DNA of 64,000 nt from Agroathelia rolfsii (GCA_018343915.1 JABRWF010000003.1:2728001-2792000), one strand, 5' to 3'. Counted from the stretch's first letter, positions 11,800-25,439 are shown. Program-made: numbers and translations. The notes: a model not told the origin generated them from the sequence alone.

Positions 11800-11930
11800 T
11801 GCCGGTAAGTCAAAGGAACACAAGTCGGTTTCGGAAATAAAAAAAGTTGGAGAGAACGGCAAAGGATTGCGCATACCGACTTGTATCCGGCAATACTAGC
11901 AACATCCATCCTTGGCTCTTGACTCCCACT
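11800..11930. promoter_or_regulatory. Compact divergent promoter BOL3 / COX15
   Basis: Only 131 bp separate the start codons of two nucleus-encoded mitochondrial genes, so their core promoters must overlap or abut. I see no clear TATA box or CCAAT element. Co-regulation is an inference from spacing and shared function. Confidence 0.45.
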
Positions 11931-13594
11931 ATGTTTGCCAGTGCATTGGCAAGGGGATTGGGCACCCTGCCCGTGGTTGCGCCCACTGGATGTCGTATCA
12001 GTACCAGGTCTTTACATATTCTTAACGCTTTGCCTCGTCGAGCAACTTTCGCACCATCCAAGCCTAGCCAAATACTGCTTCGCTATTCGTCTGTTGCACC
12101 TACTCCTTTGCAATCGGCTGCACGAAGACTCTCTTCCCGGTTCTTCACATCGAATGCATCTGCAGGGGCTACAGCTACCGAGCAGCTACCCGTGATTGCT
12201 ACACCAGGTGTCGGTCGTTGGCTATTATTCTCGTCGACGCTCGTGTTTGCTGTAATCGTTGTGGGAGGAGTCACACGTCTGACTGAGTCTGGATTGAGCA
12301 TTACCGAATGGCAACCTATCACCGGCATCTTACCCCCTTTATCCCAGGCAGAATGGGAGGCCGAATTTGACAAGTACAAACTTACACCGGAATTCAAGCT
12401 GTAAGTCAATTTGATATGGGGGCGTTTATCATGTTACCTCACACCCAGTATTGCACCTAGGTTAAATCACAAGTTCACTCTTGACGAATTCAAGAGCATA
12501 TTCTACATGGAATGGGGCCATCGCGTCTTGGGTCGCATTATCGGTCTTTCCTTTGTCTTTCCTCTCGCGTATTTTGCATATCGTCGTAGGCTTCCTACTG
12601 GCATGCCAGCCAAATTGACTGGCATGGCACTCCTCATCGGCGCGCAAGGTCTCCTTGGCTGGTACATGGTCAAATCTGGATTGGAAGATTCGCTCATGGA
12701 GACTCCCAACGCTGTCCCTCGCGTCTCCCAGTATCGCTTGGCGGCTCATCTTGGAACAGCTGTGGTCCTGTATGCTGGCATGCTATATACTGGCCTTAGT
12801 GTCATCAAGGACTGGAAGTTTGCCCACGGTGGGAAATGGAGCGGTGCTGCGGCGGAGAGCATTGGAAGCGTTTTGTCCAACCCGGCCGTAAAACGCTTTG
12901 CAAGGTTCTCAAAAGCTCTCACGGCATTCATCTTCTTGACGGCTATTTCAGGTATATATTTTTTTATTTTTTATTTTCTTGCTAAATACAACTGCTTATC
13001 TTCGTTATTTTTATAGGTGCATTCGTCGCCGGTCTGGACGCAGGTCTAGTCTACAACGAATTTCCACTAATGGGTGGCCGCATCGCTCCACCCAGCAACG
13101 AACTTTTCTCTCCTGCGTATGCTAAGAATGCTGACGGCTCGGACCTCTGGTGGAGAAACATCCTTGAAAACCCAACAACCGTGCAATTTGACCATCGAGT
13201 ATTGGTGAGCACATTCGATGTTATCATACATACTTAAAAATAATACTAATAAAAGACTCGCTAGGCAATCTCTACTTACCTAAGCACGACCGCGCTTTAC
13301 TTGGCCGCCCGCCGCCCCGCACTGCGCGCCATATTACCACCGTTGGCACGTGTCTCCGCCACCGCTGCTTTCGCCGTTGTCAATCTGCAGGTCTTGCTCG
13401 GCATTTCCACCCTCCTTTACCTCGTTCCGGTGCCCCTCGCTGCAGCTCACCAGGCCGGTAGTGTCGCCTTACTTAGTACTATGATCCACTTGCTGGTTTC
13501 TCTCCGCCGCCCGGGTGCTGCTGCTCGTGTCTGGAGGCAAGCCAAGGCATCCGGTCTCAAAGCCAACGTAAAGACGCCTACCCCTTCTTCATGA
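11931..13594 (+). CDS. COX15: Heme A synthase Cox15
   Basis: Four exons (11931-12400, 12461-12951, 13017-13204, 13265-13594) encode 492 aa. Cox15 oxidises the C8 methyl of heme O to the formyl group of heme A in the inner mitochondrial membrane, for cytochrome c oxidase. The first ~75 residues are a Ser/Arg-rich presequence. Helix 1 ([20 protein letters not shown]) leads into [15 protein letters not shown], the family signature. Next come [16 protein letters not shown] with its heme-ligand His, then [27 protein letters not shown], and [11 protein letters not shown] with another conserved His, then the last helices. The C-terminus is basic and soluble. Length and motifs are complete. All three introns are 60-65 nt. 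The gene is divergent from BOL3. Confidence 0.95.
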
Positions 13595-13882
13595 TTAGAG
13601 GATCGCTCCAAACACTTCAAGGACATTATCTCTAACTCATTTACGATCTAGATCAATATCACCACCACTCATAGCATACATAACTTAAAGTATAATAACT
13701 ATCAATTGCATTGCATTTCATCAAAATTACCGTTGGTCAACATCTACTCCAATAACAAAAAGAGCGGCATATATAATGGACGAATAAGGTGTGATACTAC
13801 ATTAAAGATTCGGCTACAAACAAAATAAAAAAGATAGGGAAGGAAATTCAAGCGGTCGTAACGCACATAGCGTATATGAATA

Positions 13883-16800
13883 TCACAAGAAAGAAGCGTC
13901 CTTTTTCAAACCTGAGAGCATACTAGGCGCCTTGGTAATCGGTTTCGCTTTGCTATTAGTAGACGTGGATGATGTCGATTGACCACCGCGCACAGATCCA
14001 CCACCCGCTTTGACCTTGGCGACATGTTGGTGGCCAGTGATGGCTGAATGGACAGTTGATCGACTGAGGCCTGTGCCGGCTTTACCTTCACCCAATGCCC
14101 AGCTGCTCATGCGCTTTCTGTCGAGTTCGGCGAGCGAACGTCTCTGCCACTAGAGTGAAGATAATTAGTAGATGTAGCTAGTCAAGACAACAAAGCACTT
14201 ACCGGTGTTGCATCATCGACATCCATGCTGGTATCCGGACGTAGTGTCTGTCTGCGAGCACCGTTCATTCGAACTGTTCGGACATGAGTATGAGAAGCAT
14301 CGTCGTCTGAATCATGGTCCATCCACGAGACGTCGTTTACATCCATGGGCTCCTCATCATCGACCTATCATAGCTTCAGTTCAGAGGTTCCAGCCAGTCA
14401 AGGATCCCGACTTACGAATTCAGCTGATTGAGCTAGCTGCCTAGCTTGCTGACGAATGTACTCGGTAGACACGGTCTGGGGCTGGTTTTCATTATCGTCT
14501 TCGTCTTCGTCCTCATTTTCGTCGGCTTCAGTGCCCTCGACGGGGTTGATCAAGAGGACGGAGGAATCAAATTGGTCGTGTTCCAGATGTGCAAAGTCAT
14601 CACCACCATCCGCCAAGTCGCGTTGATAGGAATCATAAAAGGCCTGTGTCTCTTTGTGTTTGGCTGATGCTTTGTTGAGCATGGCGCAAGAAGGGAAGAA
14701 ACCAATAAAAAACATACCAAGGTCTTCAAGGGTGTCGTCGTTGATTCTACGTTTCCGCGCCATCTTCGCGCGACGCCGCTCGTCTGCCAAGTCGTCCTCT
14801 TCGTATTCATCATCCGAGTCCATACCAAGGCCACGGTTTCTTCTCTTCCTCCTATGTAAACCGGCAACAACCTCTTTAGCATGTTTCTCAATGGCCGCAT
14901 CTGCCTCAGCCTCCATTTCCTGATGTTTTTCAAGAACTCCCTGCCGGTTAAGAGCATCCTCCGACATCTGTTGGTCGTCTACTAGCTCAGCCAACGTTTG
15001 GTCCTGGTCATCCCCATCGGCATCCTCGTCGTCGTCGTTCTTGGCGCGACCCCCACCAAAGAAACCATCGTCATCATCGGACTCGACAGCTTCTGCTTCG
15101 ACGAACTCAGACTTCTTCGCCAGCACTTCTTTTTGTTCCTTCTCCCTTTCATGCTTGCGTGCGCCTGCTCTGAGAGCATCAAACGCATTAGGCTTGCCAG
15201 TGGCGACATCAGGCTCGGGTGTGACGCTCCGTCGCCGGATGCGGCCAAGACGTAAGATAGGTGGATCGTTGTTGTCATCATCGTCTTTCTTTTCCTTTTC
15301 TCGGCTCTGGGATGGCGTATACATGAGTGTAGCAAGAGGTGCGCGTTGAGAGGACGGTGTCCTCATCAGTTGCGAACGCTTTGTAGGAGTTTGTGAAGCC
15401 AAGAATGAATGCCTGGTATCTCGCAGCGATGGGGACGGCGGGCGGTAGATTGTGGGGCTACCATTTTCGGGTCTCGTCTGAGTCAAGAAACTAGCAAATT
15501 GCTATTAGCAAAATGATTATTCGATGTATCAATGAAGGAGAAGACCTACCCATGTTCGTTGACATAAAGCTCTGGTTCTTGGCTCTGAACTCGCTTTTGT
15601 TGGTCGGCTTGAAGCTCGAGCATTTGCTCCTTTTCAAAAACATCTTGCGCTTTCCTCTTGAGATCTTCCGAAACATCCAGAGCCGGAAGTGCAGGTCGGA
15701 CATCCAGCGTAAGAGAGAGATCTTGAGTTGCACCACCTTGCTGCCTGAGCTTATTGAACCCGCCAGATGACTGATGAAAAATCATGCATATTTGATTAGA
15801 CGCATACATTGATTGTAAAAACGGTGGGCAGGACTGACCTCTTGCTTTGCTGTACCAAAGAGATCATCAAAACCAGGTGCAAGTTTACTGGGACCAGCCT
15901 AAACAAACAACCGTCAGCGAAAGATCAGACGAGTTCGACACACTAAATCATAGCACGGACTTGAGACTCAGTATCAAAGAAATCGCCAAACCCAGGTTTA
16001 AGCAGCGGCTTTGGTGTTGTATTTTCCTGACTTTGCATTTCATCACCGAACGCAGACTTCAGCGGCGTTGCTCCCTTTAGGGTGCTAAAACCACCCTCCT
16101 CCTCATCGTCAAATTCAGAAAAGCCGGTTTGACCATTGGCGAGGAACATGGGTGCCGGTGCAAGGTTGAGAGTTGCTCCTGGTGTCCGCATTGGACTTGG
16201 AGAAGGAGAGCGTTGTAGTCTTTCCGAGAATGAAAGTGCCGCTCTTGTAGACCCAGCTGTATTCCTATGTCCTGAGAGCGTACCATGCAACGGAGACTGT
16301 TCGTCAACCTCAGAAATATCCTTAAGTGGTAAGCGAGAGGGCGTTAGACTCTGGGACGGAGAGTTAGGGTTGTCACTTAGTCTCTGGCTTGCCATCGGAG
16401 AAGGGTTAAGAGATGGACCGAGGATGCCACTTGTATGCCTAGAAAGTGGCCAACGGGCAAGTGCGGCTTGATTTTCCTTGTCATGGTTTTCGTTCTCTTT
16501 GTCCGTATCGCCATCCCCACTAACGTCACCATCCGACCTGAAGACCTCCTGGTGAGGATGAGGCTCGATAAACGAGGAATCCTGAACAAGGACGATCCCA
16601 TGTTTGGGGCGGGCGTTCTCATCTTGTATGCTCTCATCATCTGAGTCTACAATCTGTGCGCGAGGACGAGGCACGCGGCGCACGAAACCATGAGGTCGGG
16701 CAATCGACTGAGAGTTTTCCTTTTCTTCTGCGTCTTCATCTTCTTCATTAGATAGCAGTGCAGTTTCGTTCTCATCCGAAAGCGCTGGCTCGCTCACTCC

Positions 16801-19058
16801 ATCATTCTCATCAGGGGCCGGGCTTTCCGAGCCACGTTCATCGTCTTCAGGTTGCCATTCCTTGTCCTCTTCTTCCCCTTCCTCCTCATCTGCAGAGTCG
16901 TCCGCACCTGCCTCCTGTGCCTCCTCCCTCTTCCGTATCATCTCCTCCAGAGTTAACCTTCCCTCACCTTCACCCTCGCCATCTTTTCTTTCTGAAATGA
17001 GCTTACCACCAATACTCTTCCACTCTTCTTCTTTGCTGCGCGTAACTTCGGCCTGCTTCTTTCCCATCTCTGCAACAAGTCGGCGGTTCAGCTCCGAGAT
17101 TCCCCTTGTTCCACTCAAATGCGCCTTTCCCTTTTTGGCATCCTTACTAGCCTTCTCTCGAGCAGCGAGCCCAAATGATGAATGGTGGGCAGTGGTGTGA
17201 AGATACTCCTGGAGCGACTGCTCCTTCTCGTCCTTAATGGGGGACGAAGAAGCGTCTTTGGGGCGACGCAGAGCCAGCCCTGCAAAACGGGCCTGGATCT
17301 GTTGTCCCCCAGAAGGACGAGGTGGGCGGTGTTCATGGGCTTCTTGCGCGATAGCACCCATATCTGGCTGCTGGCCATGATTGTTGATGACAAGCTCGAG
17401 ATCTTCGTCTTCATCGTCGAAACGAATGGGTTTGGACGCCGTCTGTTTTTGTTGCTCTAATATACGCAGCTTCCTCTCCTTGAGTTCGCGAAGACGGCGC
17501 TCCTCTGCTTGTGCGCGTTGTTGCTCAGGATTGTTCGTGGCTGCTGGCGGACCCATGTCGGGTTTAGTTATTGCAGCGAGAGATACAGGGCGAACGACGG
17601 GGGTGGCGGCAGACGAAGACGTGGCTCTATGAACGATTGGTGGGCGGGAAGGAGTAGGGGACGTAGCTCTTGCTTCTGCAAGAACGTCGGCGCTAGGATT
17701 AAATAAGAGAAGAGAGGGTGCGCCAAAAGCTGGTGCCTGCATGTCTACATCTGCTGGATGCTGCTCTTGAGACGACGACCAAGATGTAATGGGATCTGAT
17801 GAAGGCACATGGGCAGCAGGGATCGTGGACGACATTCTGGTAGAAGTGTTGGCTCTAAATTATGCAACGGCTTATTCAAACAAAGGCATACACCGTCAAT
17901 CAGGAGGTGTACATACATTTTCCTGAATAAGTCGGTAATCGGCCGTCCGCGCTGGTTCTCGCGAGGAATACGGACATACTCTTCTGCACGAAGACGTTGT
18001 GCCTCCATGGCGGTCTCTCTCATTTCCTTCTTCGTGGGCTTCTATTGCTCAAACAGTTAGATGTTAATAGCATGAATATAATATTTTTTTTAAAAAAATC
18101 GGACTTTGTGCTTCTGCTTCGTTGCCCTTGTTTTGCGACCCGTATCTTGTTTGAGTGCATCTACTTCATCCTGCGAAAGCATCTCGATGCTGGGTACATC
18201 CCTTATAAGAGCCTTGACCTTTCCTTTCTTATCAGCCTTGTCTTTGGTAGCCATCTCGTCATCAGAAGTAGGAGGGGTATGGGATGAACGAGAATTCGGG
18301 GTATTGATGGAATGTAGGTGCGCAGGGGATGTTGGTGAAGATATCGCTATACGTCGGGTAGGTAATGACTTGGAGGGTATCTCGGAGTCAGATTCAGAAT
18401 CTGCCACAATTGTTCGACGTTTGCGACGAGCAGTAGGTGAAGGTGAGGGTGAGGGAGGTAAAGACGCTTGAGACGCCGCGGCGAGGGTGATATTGGTGCG
18501 ATCCTCTTCGTCGTTGGACTGGTCAGACAACTGAGCTGGTCTGGAGGAAGAAGGAGATGTGTCCATTTGGACGTCATGTGGGGAGCGGTGCTTGGATGAA
18601 TGGTGGTCAGAGGACAAAGCAGAAGGCACAGGATCCATGTCTATGTGTACTTTGTACTTGTTTCGCTCATTGACCAGATCTTCGTCATTCATTTCGTCTA
18701 TGGCCTTCAGCTTTTTTCTCCAATCAAACCGGGCAGAAATGCGCGTCTCGGGCGCGTCAGTGATGGTATGTCCATCATCGTCATCACCATCGCTATCGAG
18801 ACGAGACACAAAAGACGAAGGAGGCGGGGTGGATGTAACCAAGATTGAATCCAGCGAGTTGGAGGTCTTTGTAGATAAATTGGAAACGCTACTATCGTGC
18901 TTCCCGCCACGCTGACTATCGACACTCTGAGACAAAGTATCGTCTAGACCAGTTGGAGACTGAGGTGGACGTGGCCTGCCATATGTGCGTTTTGCACGAA
19001 CAACTGGGGTCGGTGAAGACGACTGTAGGCGAACAGGTTTTGTAGAATCGACCTCCAT
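13883..19058 (-). CDS. MRC1: Mrc1/Claspin replication-checkpoint mediator
   Basis: About ten exons from the ATG at 19058 to the TGA at 13883 encode a very large, acidic, disordered protein (roughly 1,400 aa). Mrc1/Claspin travels with the replication fork and transmits stalling signals from Rad3/Mec1 to the effector kinase. Many SQ/TQ sites are visible, such as DTLSQSVDSQRG, EMLSQDEVD and DTESQ, the kind phosphorylated by Rad3/ATR. The C-terminal third carries the MRC1-type domain: DDDDGFFGGGR, a helical AIEKHAKEVVAGLHRRKRRN, DSDDEYEEDDLADERRRAK and MARKRRINDDTLEDL. Sample joins: TKQKHK to KPTKKEMRE, FRKIANTSTRMSS, TESQAGPSKLAPGFDDLFG and LEDLASAKHKETQAF. It is divergent from uL3. Two perfect ACGCGT boxes and a CACGTG box lie about 140-160 bp upstream of the ATG. 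Confidence 0.82.
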
Positions 19059-19722
19059 GGTCGACGATGTTGGTCGCTGGTGTTCGTCTTAGACGCTGTG
19101 AAAGTCCAGACAGCCGGATACAAGACCAGACTTAGCTCAGCTGGAGTCACACTTTGGTTCAATCGTCACATTAATCAAGCCTATTATTCCCATTCAATCA
19201 CGTGAACGCGTCGCGACGCGTCAAACCTTTTTGTTTTCCTTTTTTGGAAAATTGTGGCTGAACACACTGTGTGGCGTTAACTGATCAGCCTGGATGACAT
19301 CCAAAGCATCGAACTATAGTATTTTTACTATTATAGGACTTATATTACTGCTAGATATATTATTCAAACTCATAGAAAGAATTATACAATAATTTCCCGA
19401 ATATGTCTGTTGTTTTGATACGAAAGATGGTAGAAACAACAGAGCTCTCGGCTGAGACAGCACAACAGTATGAAATCGGGTCAGTAAGCATTGGACCAAG
19501 CATACCCACAGCTAGTCATATATATACCGAGCAAAATTGAGGCATGCATAATTAGCTGAGTTCCGTAGATAGACGATAAGAGGAACATGGTGGTTTGGGA
19601 CAAGTGCTCCGAACTCCGACTCCGCTACTGTACAGCACCACCGGCGATTGCCGACGGCTCTTGACCAACGCACCGAGTGGTGAGGTGAGCCCGCCAAAAA
19701 CGACCTTCCTCAAGATCTCGCA
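19059..19722. other. Divergent upstream region MRC1 / RPL3
   Basis: 664 bp between the divergent starts. The MRC1 side holds the ACGCGT/CACGTG cluster at 19199-19221; the middle is AT-rich; the RPL3 side is pyrimidine-poor. No gene is supported inside. Confidence 0.6.
19199..19221. promoter_or_regulatory. MCB palindrome plus E-box upstream of MRC1
   Basis: CACGTG at 19199-19204 is followed after one base by ACGCGT (19206-19211) and a second ACGCGT (19216-19221), with TCGCGA overlapping between them. Positions 19206-19221 form a perfect 16-bp palindrome. ACGCGT is the MluI cell-cycle box bound by MBF (Mbp1/Res with Swi6/Cdc10); MRC1 orthologs are G1/S-periodic MBF targets in yeasts. CACGTG is the bHLH (Cbf1/Pho4-type) site. 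The cluster sits about 140-160 bp upstream of the MRC1 ATG and about 500 bp upstream of RPL3, so MRC1 is the likelier target. Confidence 0.75.
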
Positions 19723-21233
19723 ATGTCGTGCGTATTCATGTCCTCTAAACCTATCGTAGATGTTTTTCTGACGGAATTCATTGCAGTCACCGTAAGGTTC
19801 GTGCTGCATAGTGCCATTAAGATGAGCCGACCACCGACAATTTTTACAGTACGAGGCGCCCCGCCACGGCTCTCTTGGATTCCTGCCGCGAAAGCGCTCC
19901 GCCCGCCACCGTGGAAAGGTCAAGTCCTTCCCCAAGGTGCGTTGATCCGGATTTTTTGGCCGTTGGATAAGTCATAGTTACAGCCTAGCCTCTTAGGATG
20001 ACCCCAAGAAGCCAGTTCACTTGACTGCCATTATGGGCTACAAGGCCGGCATGACCCACGTCGTTCGCGATCTTGACCGTCCGGGATCCAGTACGACTCA
20101 TTGTTTGTTCAAGGCAGAGAAAAGTACTGATATATGGCGTTATCACAGAGATGCACAAACGTGAGGTTGTGGAGGCCGTTACCGTTGTCGAGACACCACC
20201 CATGATTGCTGTCGGTGTTGTCGGCTACGTTGAGACGCCCCGTGGCCTCCGTACGCTCACGACCGTGTGGGCATCACACTTGTCAGATGAGGTCAAGCGT
20301 CGATTCTACAAGAACTGGTACCGCTCCAAGAAAAAGGCGTTCACCCGCTACGCCAAGAAACACGCCGAAGATGGCGGCAAGTCGATCGCCCGCGAGCTCG
20401 AGCGCATCCGCAAATACTGCACCGTTGTCCGTGTCCTTGCCCACACTCAGATCCGCAAGACTGGCCTCTCGCAAAAGAAGGCACACCTTATGGAGATCCA
20501 GGTCAACGGTGGCAGCGTTGCCGATAAGGTTGAATTCGCCCACGGTCTCTTCGAGAAGCCCGTCGAGGTTTCGTCCATTTTCGAGCAGGACGAGGTGATC
20601 GACGTTATTGCCGTCACCAAGGGTCACGGTTTCGAGGGCGTCACTCATCGTTGGGGAACGAAGAAGCTGCCCAGGAAGACACACAAGGGTCTTCGCAAGG
20701 TTGCTTGTATCGGTGCATGGCATCCTTCCAAGGTCATGTTCTCGGTCGCTCGTGCCGGTCAAAGTACGTACTATTTGGATTTTATCAAAAATTTTAGTTC
20801 TGACATGACATGACAGATGGCTACCACCATCGTACGGAGCTCAACAAGAAGATCTACCGCATCGGTTCTGGTTCGGACGAGGGCAATGCTACTACTGAGT
20901 CTGATGTCACCAGCAAGACAATCACTCCTATGGGTGGCTTCCCTCACTACGGTATCGTCAAGAACGACTTCCTTATCCTCAAGGGCTCTATCCCCGGAAC
21001 CAAGAAGCGTGTCATTACTCTGCGCAAGTCTCTCATGGTCCACACTTCTCGCAGGGATCTCGAGAAGGTCACCCTCAAATTCATCGATACGTCCTCGAAA
21101 TTCGGCGTGAGTATCTGTAATAAATGCCTTGGAGTACATAAATTAAGATTCATCTGCTCTTTTCTAGCACGGCTCGTTCCAAACACCCGAGGAGAAGTCT
21201 GCCTTCTTGGGCACACTCAAGGCCCGCGCGTGA
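19723..21233 (+). CDS. RPL3: 60S ribosomal protein uL3 (RPL3)
   Basis: Core protein of the large subunit that reaches the peptidyl-transferase centre. Exon 1 holds only ATGTC (19723-19727). Exon 2 is ten bases (19787-19796) and completes MSHRK. Exon 3 starts at 19850 with [16 protein letters not shown], then SFPK joins [20 protein letters not shown]. Further exons give [20 protein letters not shown], the internal W-loop region, [53 protein letters not shown] and a final exon [20 protein letters not shown] ending in ARA. The product is about 390 aa, normal for the family. Coding sequence strongly favours C/G-ending codons, as expected for a highly expressed gene. It is divergent from MRC1. Confidence 0.96.
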
Positions 21234-21646
21234 TCGTTTTTTCTGCACTGCTGTCTTTTTACCATGTATTCTTTCCCCCACGTACCCCTTTTGGCATTTC
21301 ATGTTTCATCTCCTACTACGCAATCACCCATACTATGCTCTGTACTGCCAATGCCACGGTATTATGCATTGCCCAATGAGAATGTGTGAATTAGACCGAC
21401 GACCAATCAGAATAGAGCTCTGTTGTGAATGGCCGGAAGCATATAGCAGCCAGCTTGTTTGCTCGTCTACACTCAGCCCTGTGTGTTACTAACTCCAGAA
21501 ATTTGACTATCGACCGTTCGCTCTCTGCCTGCGTTTCGGTCTGTTCTACCAACCCATTTATGCATGCGTAGCGGTATGTATCACACTATCATTCTCATTA
21601 TAGGTGTCCTTAATTTTATACTGCAGGATGACTGCGTGTCTTGTTC
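21234..21646. other. Spacer RPL3 / PPR gene
   Basis: 413 bp holding the RPL3 3' end and the PPR 5' region. No additional gene is supported. Confidence 0.5.
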
Positions 21647-22627
21647 ATGCTGAGAGCGTCCTCTCTGGGCCTCAGACACCCGCCGTACCAATGTTACATT
21701 CGCCCGCGGCAGCGTTTATCCCCCTTCTCCTCTTTTGCGACCAAGTCTACGGTTGTAGCTCAATACGAAGCTATAAGAAGCGCTCATGCTCCCCGAATCT
21801 CTGTAACGAAGCAGAAACGAGCCACCTCCGCGCGCGAAACCCGAGAAGTAACAGCGATGGTATCAGCAGCATCAGCGGAGCCGCGTCCTCAACACCATGT
21901 AAAGCCACTGAAAGTAGTGAGAAGGCGTACCAGCGTCCCATGCGTCAGCTACAGCGACAAAGGCGCTATGCTCCAGACCAAGTATGTCAAGGAGCTCGGC
22001 GAGTCTCTAGAACTCGCCGCCCAGCGTGTTGCTGCCATCACCGCCATGACGGAAAGTGGTTTCGACCAGGGGAAAATGACTCCCTTGGTTCAGTTACATT
22101 ACAATCTCCATATTATTCGGACTACACAATCCGTCGTCGAGGCTTGGAACGCGTACCACCAAATCGTCTCGTCTGCCCCATACCAACAGCAACAGCAACA
22201 CACCAAACCAAGAGAAGAAAATGCTCCCCACGCACAGAACATCGACACGACGACGATGGTCCCGCGATCCCACCTCCACCGCCTCGCGCGGCTCATCAGC
22301 CGCACACGGCCTCGCACCCGCACCCTCTTCGTCTCGCTCTTCACCGTCCTGTCCCATCTCGAACGGCTCGGGCCCGACAACGTCGCGCTCTGGGAGTGGA
22401 ACGCGCTCATCAATTTCGCCGGCAAGGGCTATCGCAAGACGCGCCCGGTCGAGTTTGCGTCTGCGCTGGACGTGTACAATGATCTTGTGTCCCGCCAGTC
22501 GACGCTGCTGTCCAACCCTTCCGCTGCCCCAGTACGGCGAGGGAAGGTAGAGGAGGGCCAAGCTAACAATCATGATCATGACAACAACGACGCAGGGGAG
22601 GAGAAAGAGACCAAGGGTAGCAACACC

Positions 22628-22658
<31 letters not shown>

Positions 22659-23767
22659 GCGCGGACGCGGTATCAGCCAAACATAGCAACACTAATGGTG
22701 CACGACACCATGAACTCAAGCCGGACATTTACACATACACTACACTCATCGACATTGCCGCGCGGTCTGATGCGGATTTGGTACGCCACGCCTCGGCGCT
22801 CTTCAAAGCGTCTGGCCTGCCACCCAACCGGATCACGCACCTCGCGTTGATACAATACTTTACCCGCTCACGCCGACTCGATGGCGTGCGCGAGACGCTA
22901 ACGCGCATGCGACAGCACGGGCTCGAGCTTGGACTGGACGGCATCGGGACGGCATTGTGGGCGTTTGTGAGCGCGGGTAATTTGGATGTCCCTGCGGCGG
23001 TGTATCGTGTGCTGCGCCATAATATTGTGCCGGAGAGCGAGGAAGCCGTCCTTGCTGAAGGTCAAGAGGATGGGGTGGCGGCGGCAGAGGTGAAGCAGAG
23101 ACCAGTGGAGACGGTTGAGGAGGTTAGGGAGCGCCTACGCGATGAGGAGAACATCGACATCCCAGTGGACATAGTACCGGACCAGACCATATATACGATG
23201 ATGGTCCAGTCCCATGCGTATCAGGGTGATTTTGATCGTGCGCTGCAGACGTTTATGGACATGCTCAGCACGGTCAACACCGAGGATGCTACGGTCGTGT
23301 ACGATCGACGCTTGGATCCCCTAGACGGGAAGGACAAGGATGAGGAATGGGACGAGGGTGAGGATAAGGGATATTACACACCCACCATGGGTGCCTTTCG
23401 GGCAATGTTCCTTGGGTTCTATCGCCATGCCGCTCCCCATCCTTCTCTGCTTTCGCTATCGTCACCTTTCACTCGTCGTATGCGCAATATAGGCGGTATG
23501 CCTGTCTCGCCATTCGTCTCCAAGGAGCCCTGGAACATGGAGAATTTGCAGAAGCTATTTGAGACGTTCATGTCGCTCTCGTTGACGGAGCGCGCGCGCG
23601 AGATGACGCTGTACTGGATTCTCATGGCCTTTGTCAAGGTGTCAGGTGACGACAAGGAGTTGATAGTAAACGTGTGGGATCGCTTGGCGGAGAGGTGTCC
23701 GCGTCCGTGGAGGTGGAGAGGGCGTCTGCATATGCTTGGTGTGCGTTATGGGCGGTTGCATGAGTGA
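21647..23767 (+). CDS. Pentatricopeptide-repeat protein, probably mitochondrial
   Basis: An intronless frame of about 706 codons; the ATG at 21647 is preferred over a TTG two codons earlier. The N-terminus (MLRASSLGLRH, then Arg/Ser-rich to ~100) looks like a mitochondrial presequence. Helical repeat units of PPR type include KPDIYTYTTLIDIAARSDAD, GLPPNRITHLALIQYF, ETLTRMRQHGLELGLDGIGT and VPDQTIYTMMVQSHAYQGDF with ALQTFMDMLS. Such proteins bind organellar RNA and act in its stability, processing or translation; the target cannot be inferred. A low-complexity insert (Gln/His tract near residues 180-190, then Asp/Asn and Thr/Asn runs near ~310-345) interrupts the repeats. Being single-exon is unusual among its neighbours. 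A 292-codon frame overlapping its 5' part is a shadow. Confidence 0.75.
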
Positions 23768-24112
23768 TTGGTGCCTGGACGGGGTGGGGAGACTGGTGGC
23801 GGTAGATATCATACCACAACAGAGAGAGAGAGAGAGAGATCACAAGTAAAATACAATGCCATTACATCTAATGAACATACAAATCTTTATACAAGAAAAG
23901 AGGAAAAGAAAGTCAAAATGAAATAAACTATCTCTGCTTTGGTTGTCTGTCTGATGATGATGATGACTTGTGTGTATATTGTTACAAAATGCCCAAGGAT
24001 CCATGACAAAAATCCAAGGTTCAAAGACTGCTGTTCACTCTCAACTCATGAAAAGTTTGGTACTCCATCCATGTACCCTTTGAGTTCTATCCGACTTCTT
24101 TTTTCTTTTTCT
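23768..24112. other. Convergent 3' region, PPR / AMMECR1 genes
   Basis: 345 bp between two stop codons of convergent genes. It contains an (AG)n run at 23821-23839 and AT-rich sequence typical of 3' untranslated regions. Confidence 0.6.
23821..23839. repeat. (AG)n microsatellite
   Basis: Nineteen bases of uninterrupted AG repeat downstream of the PPR stop codon. Confidence 0.85.

Positions 24113-25439
<1,327 letters not shown>

Noticed and set aside
20283..20762. 159-codon minus-strand frame
   Set aside because: Antisense shadow of the strongly biased RPL3 coding sequence.
21604..22482. 292-codon plus-strand frame
   Set aside because: Overlaps the PPR gene in another frame; rich in Arg/His/Pro without any domain, and much shorter than the PPR frame.
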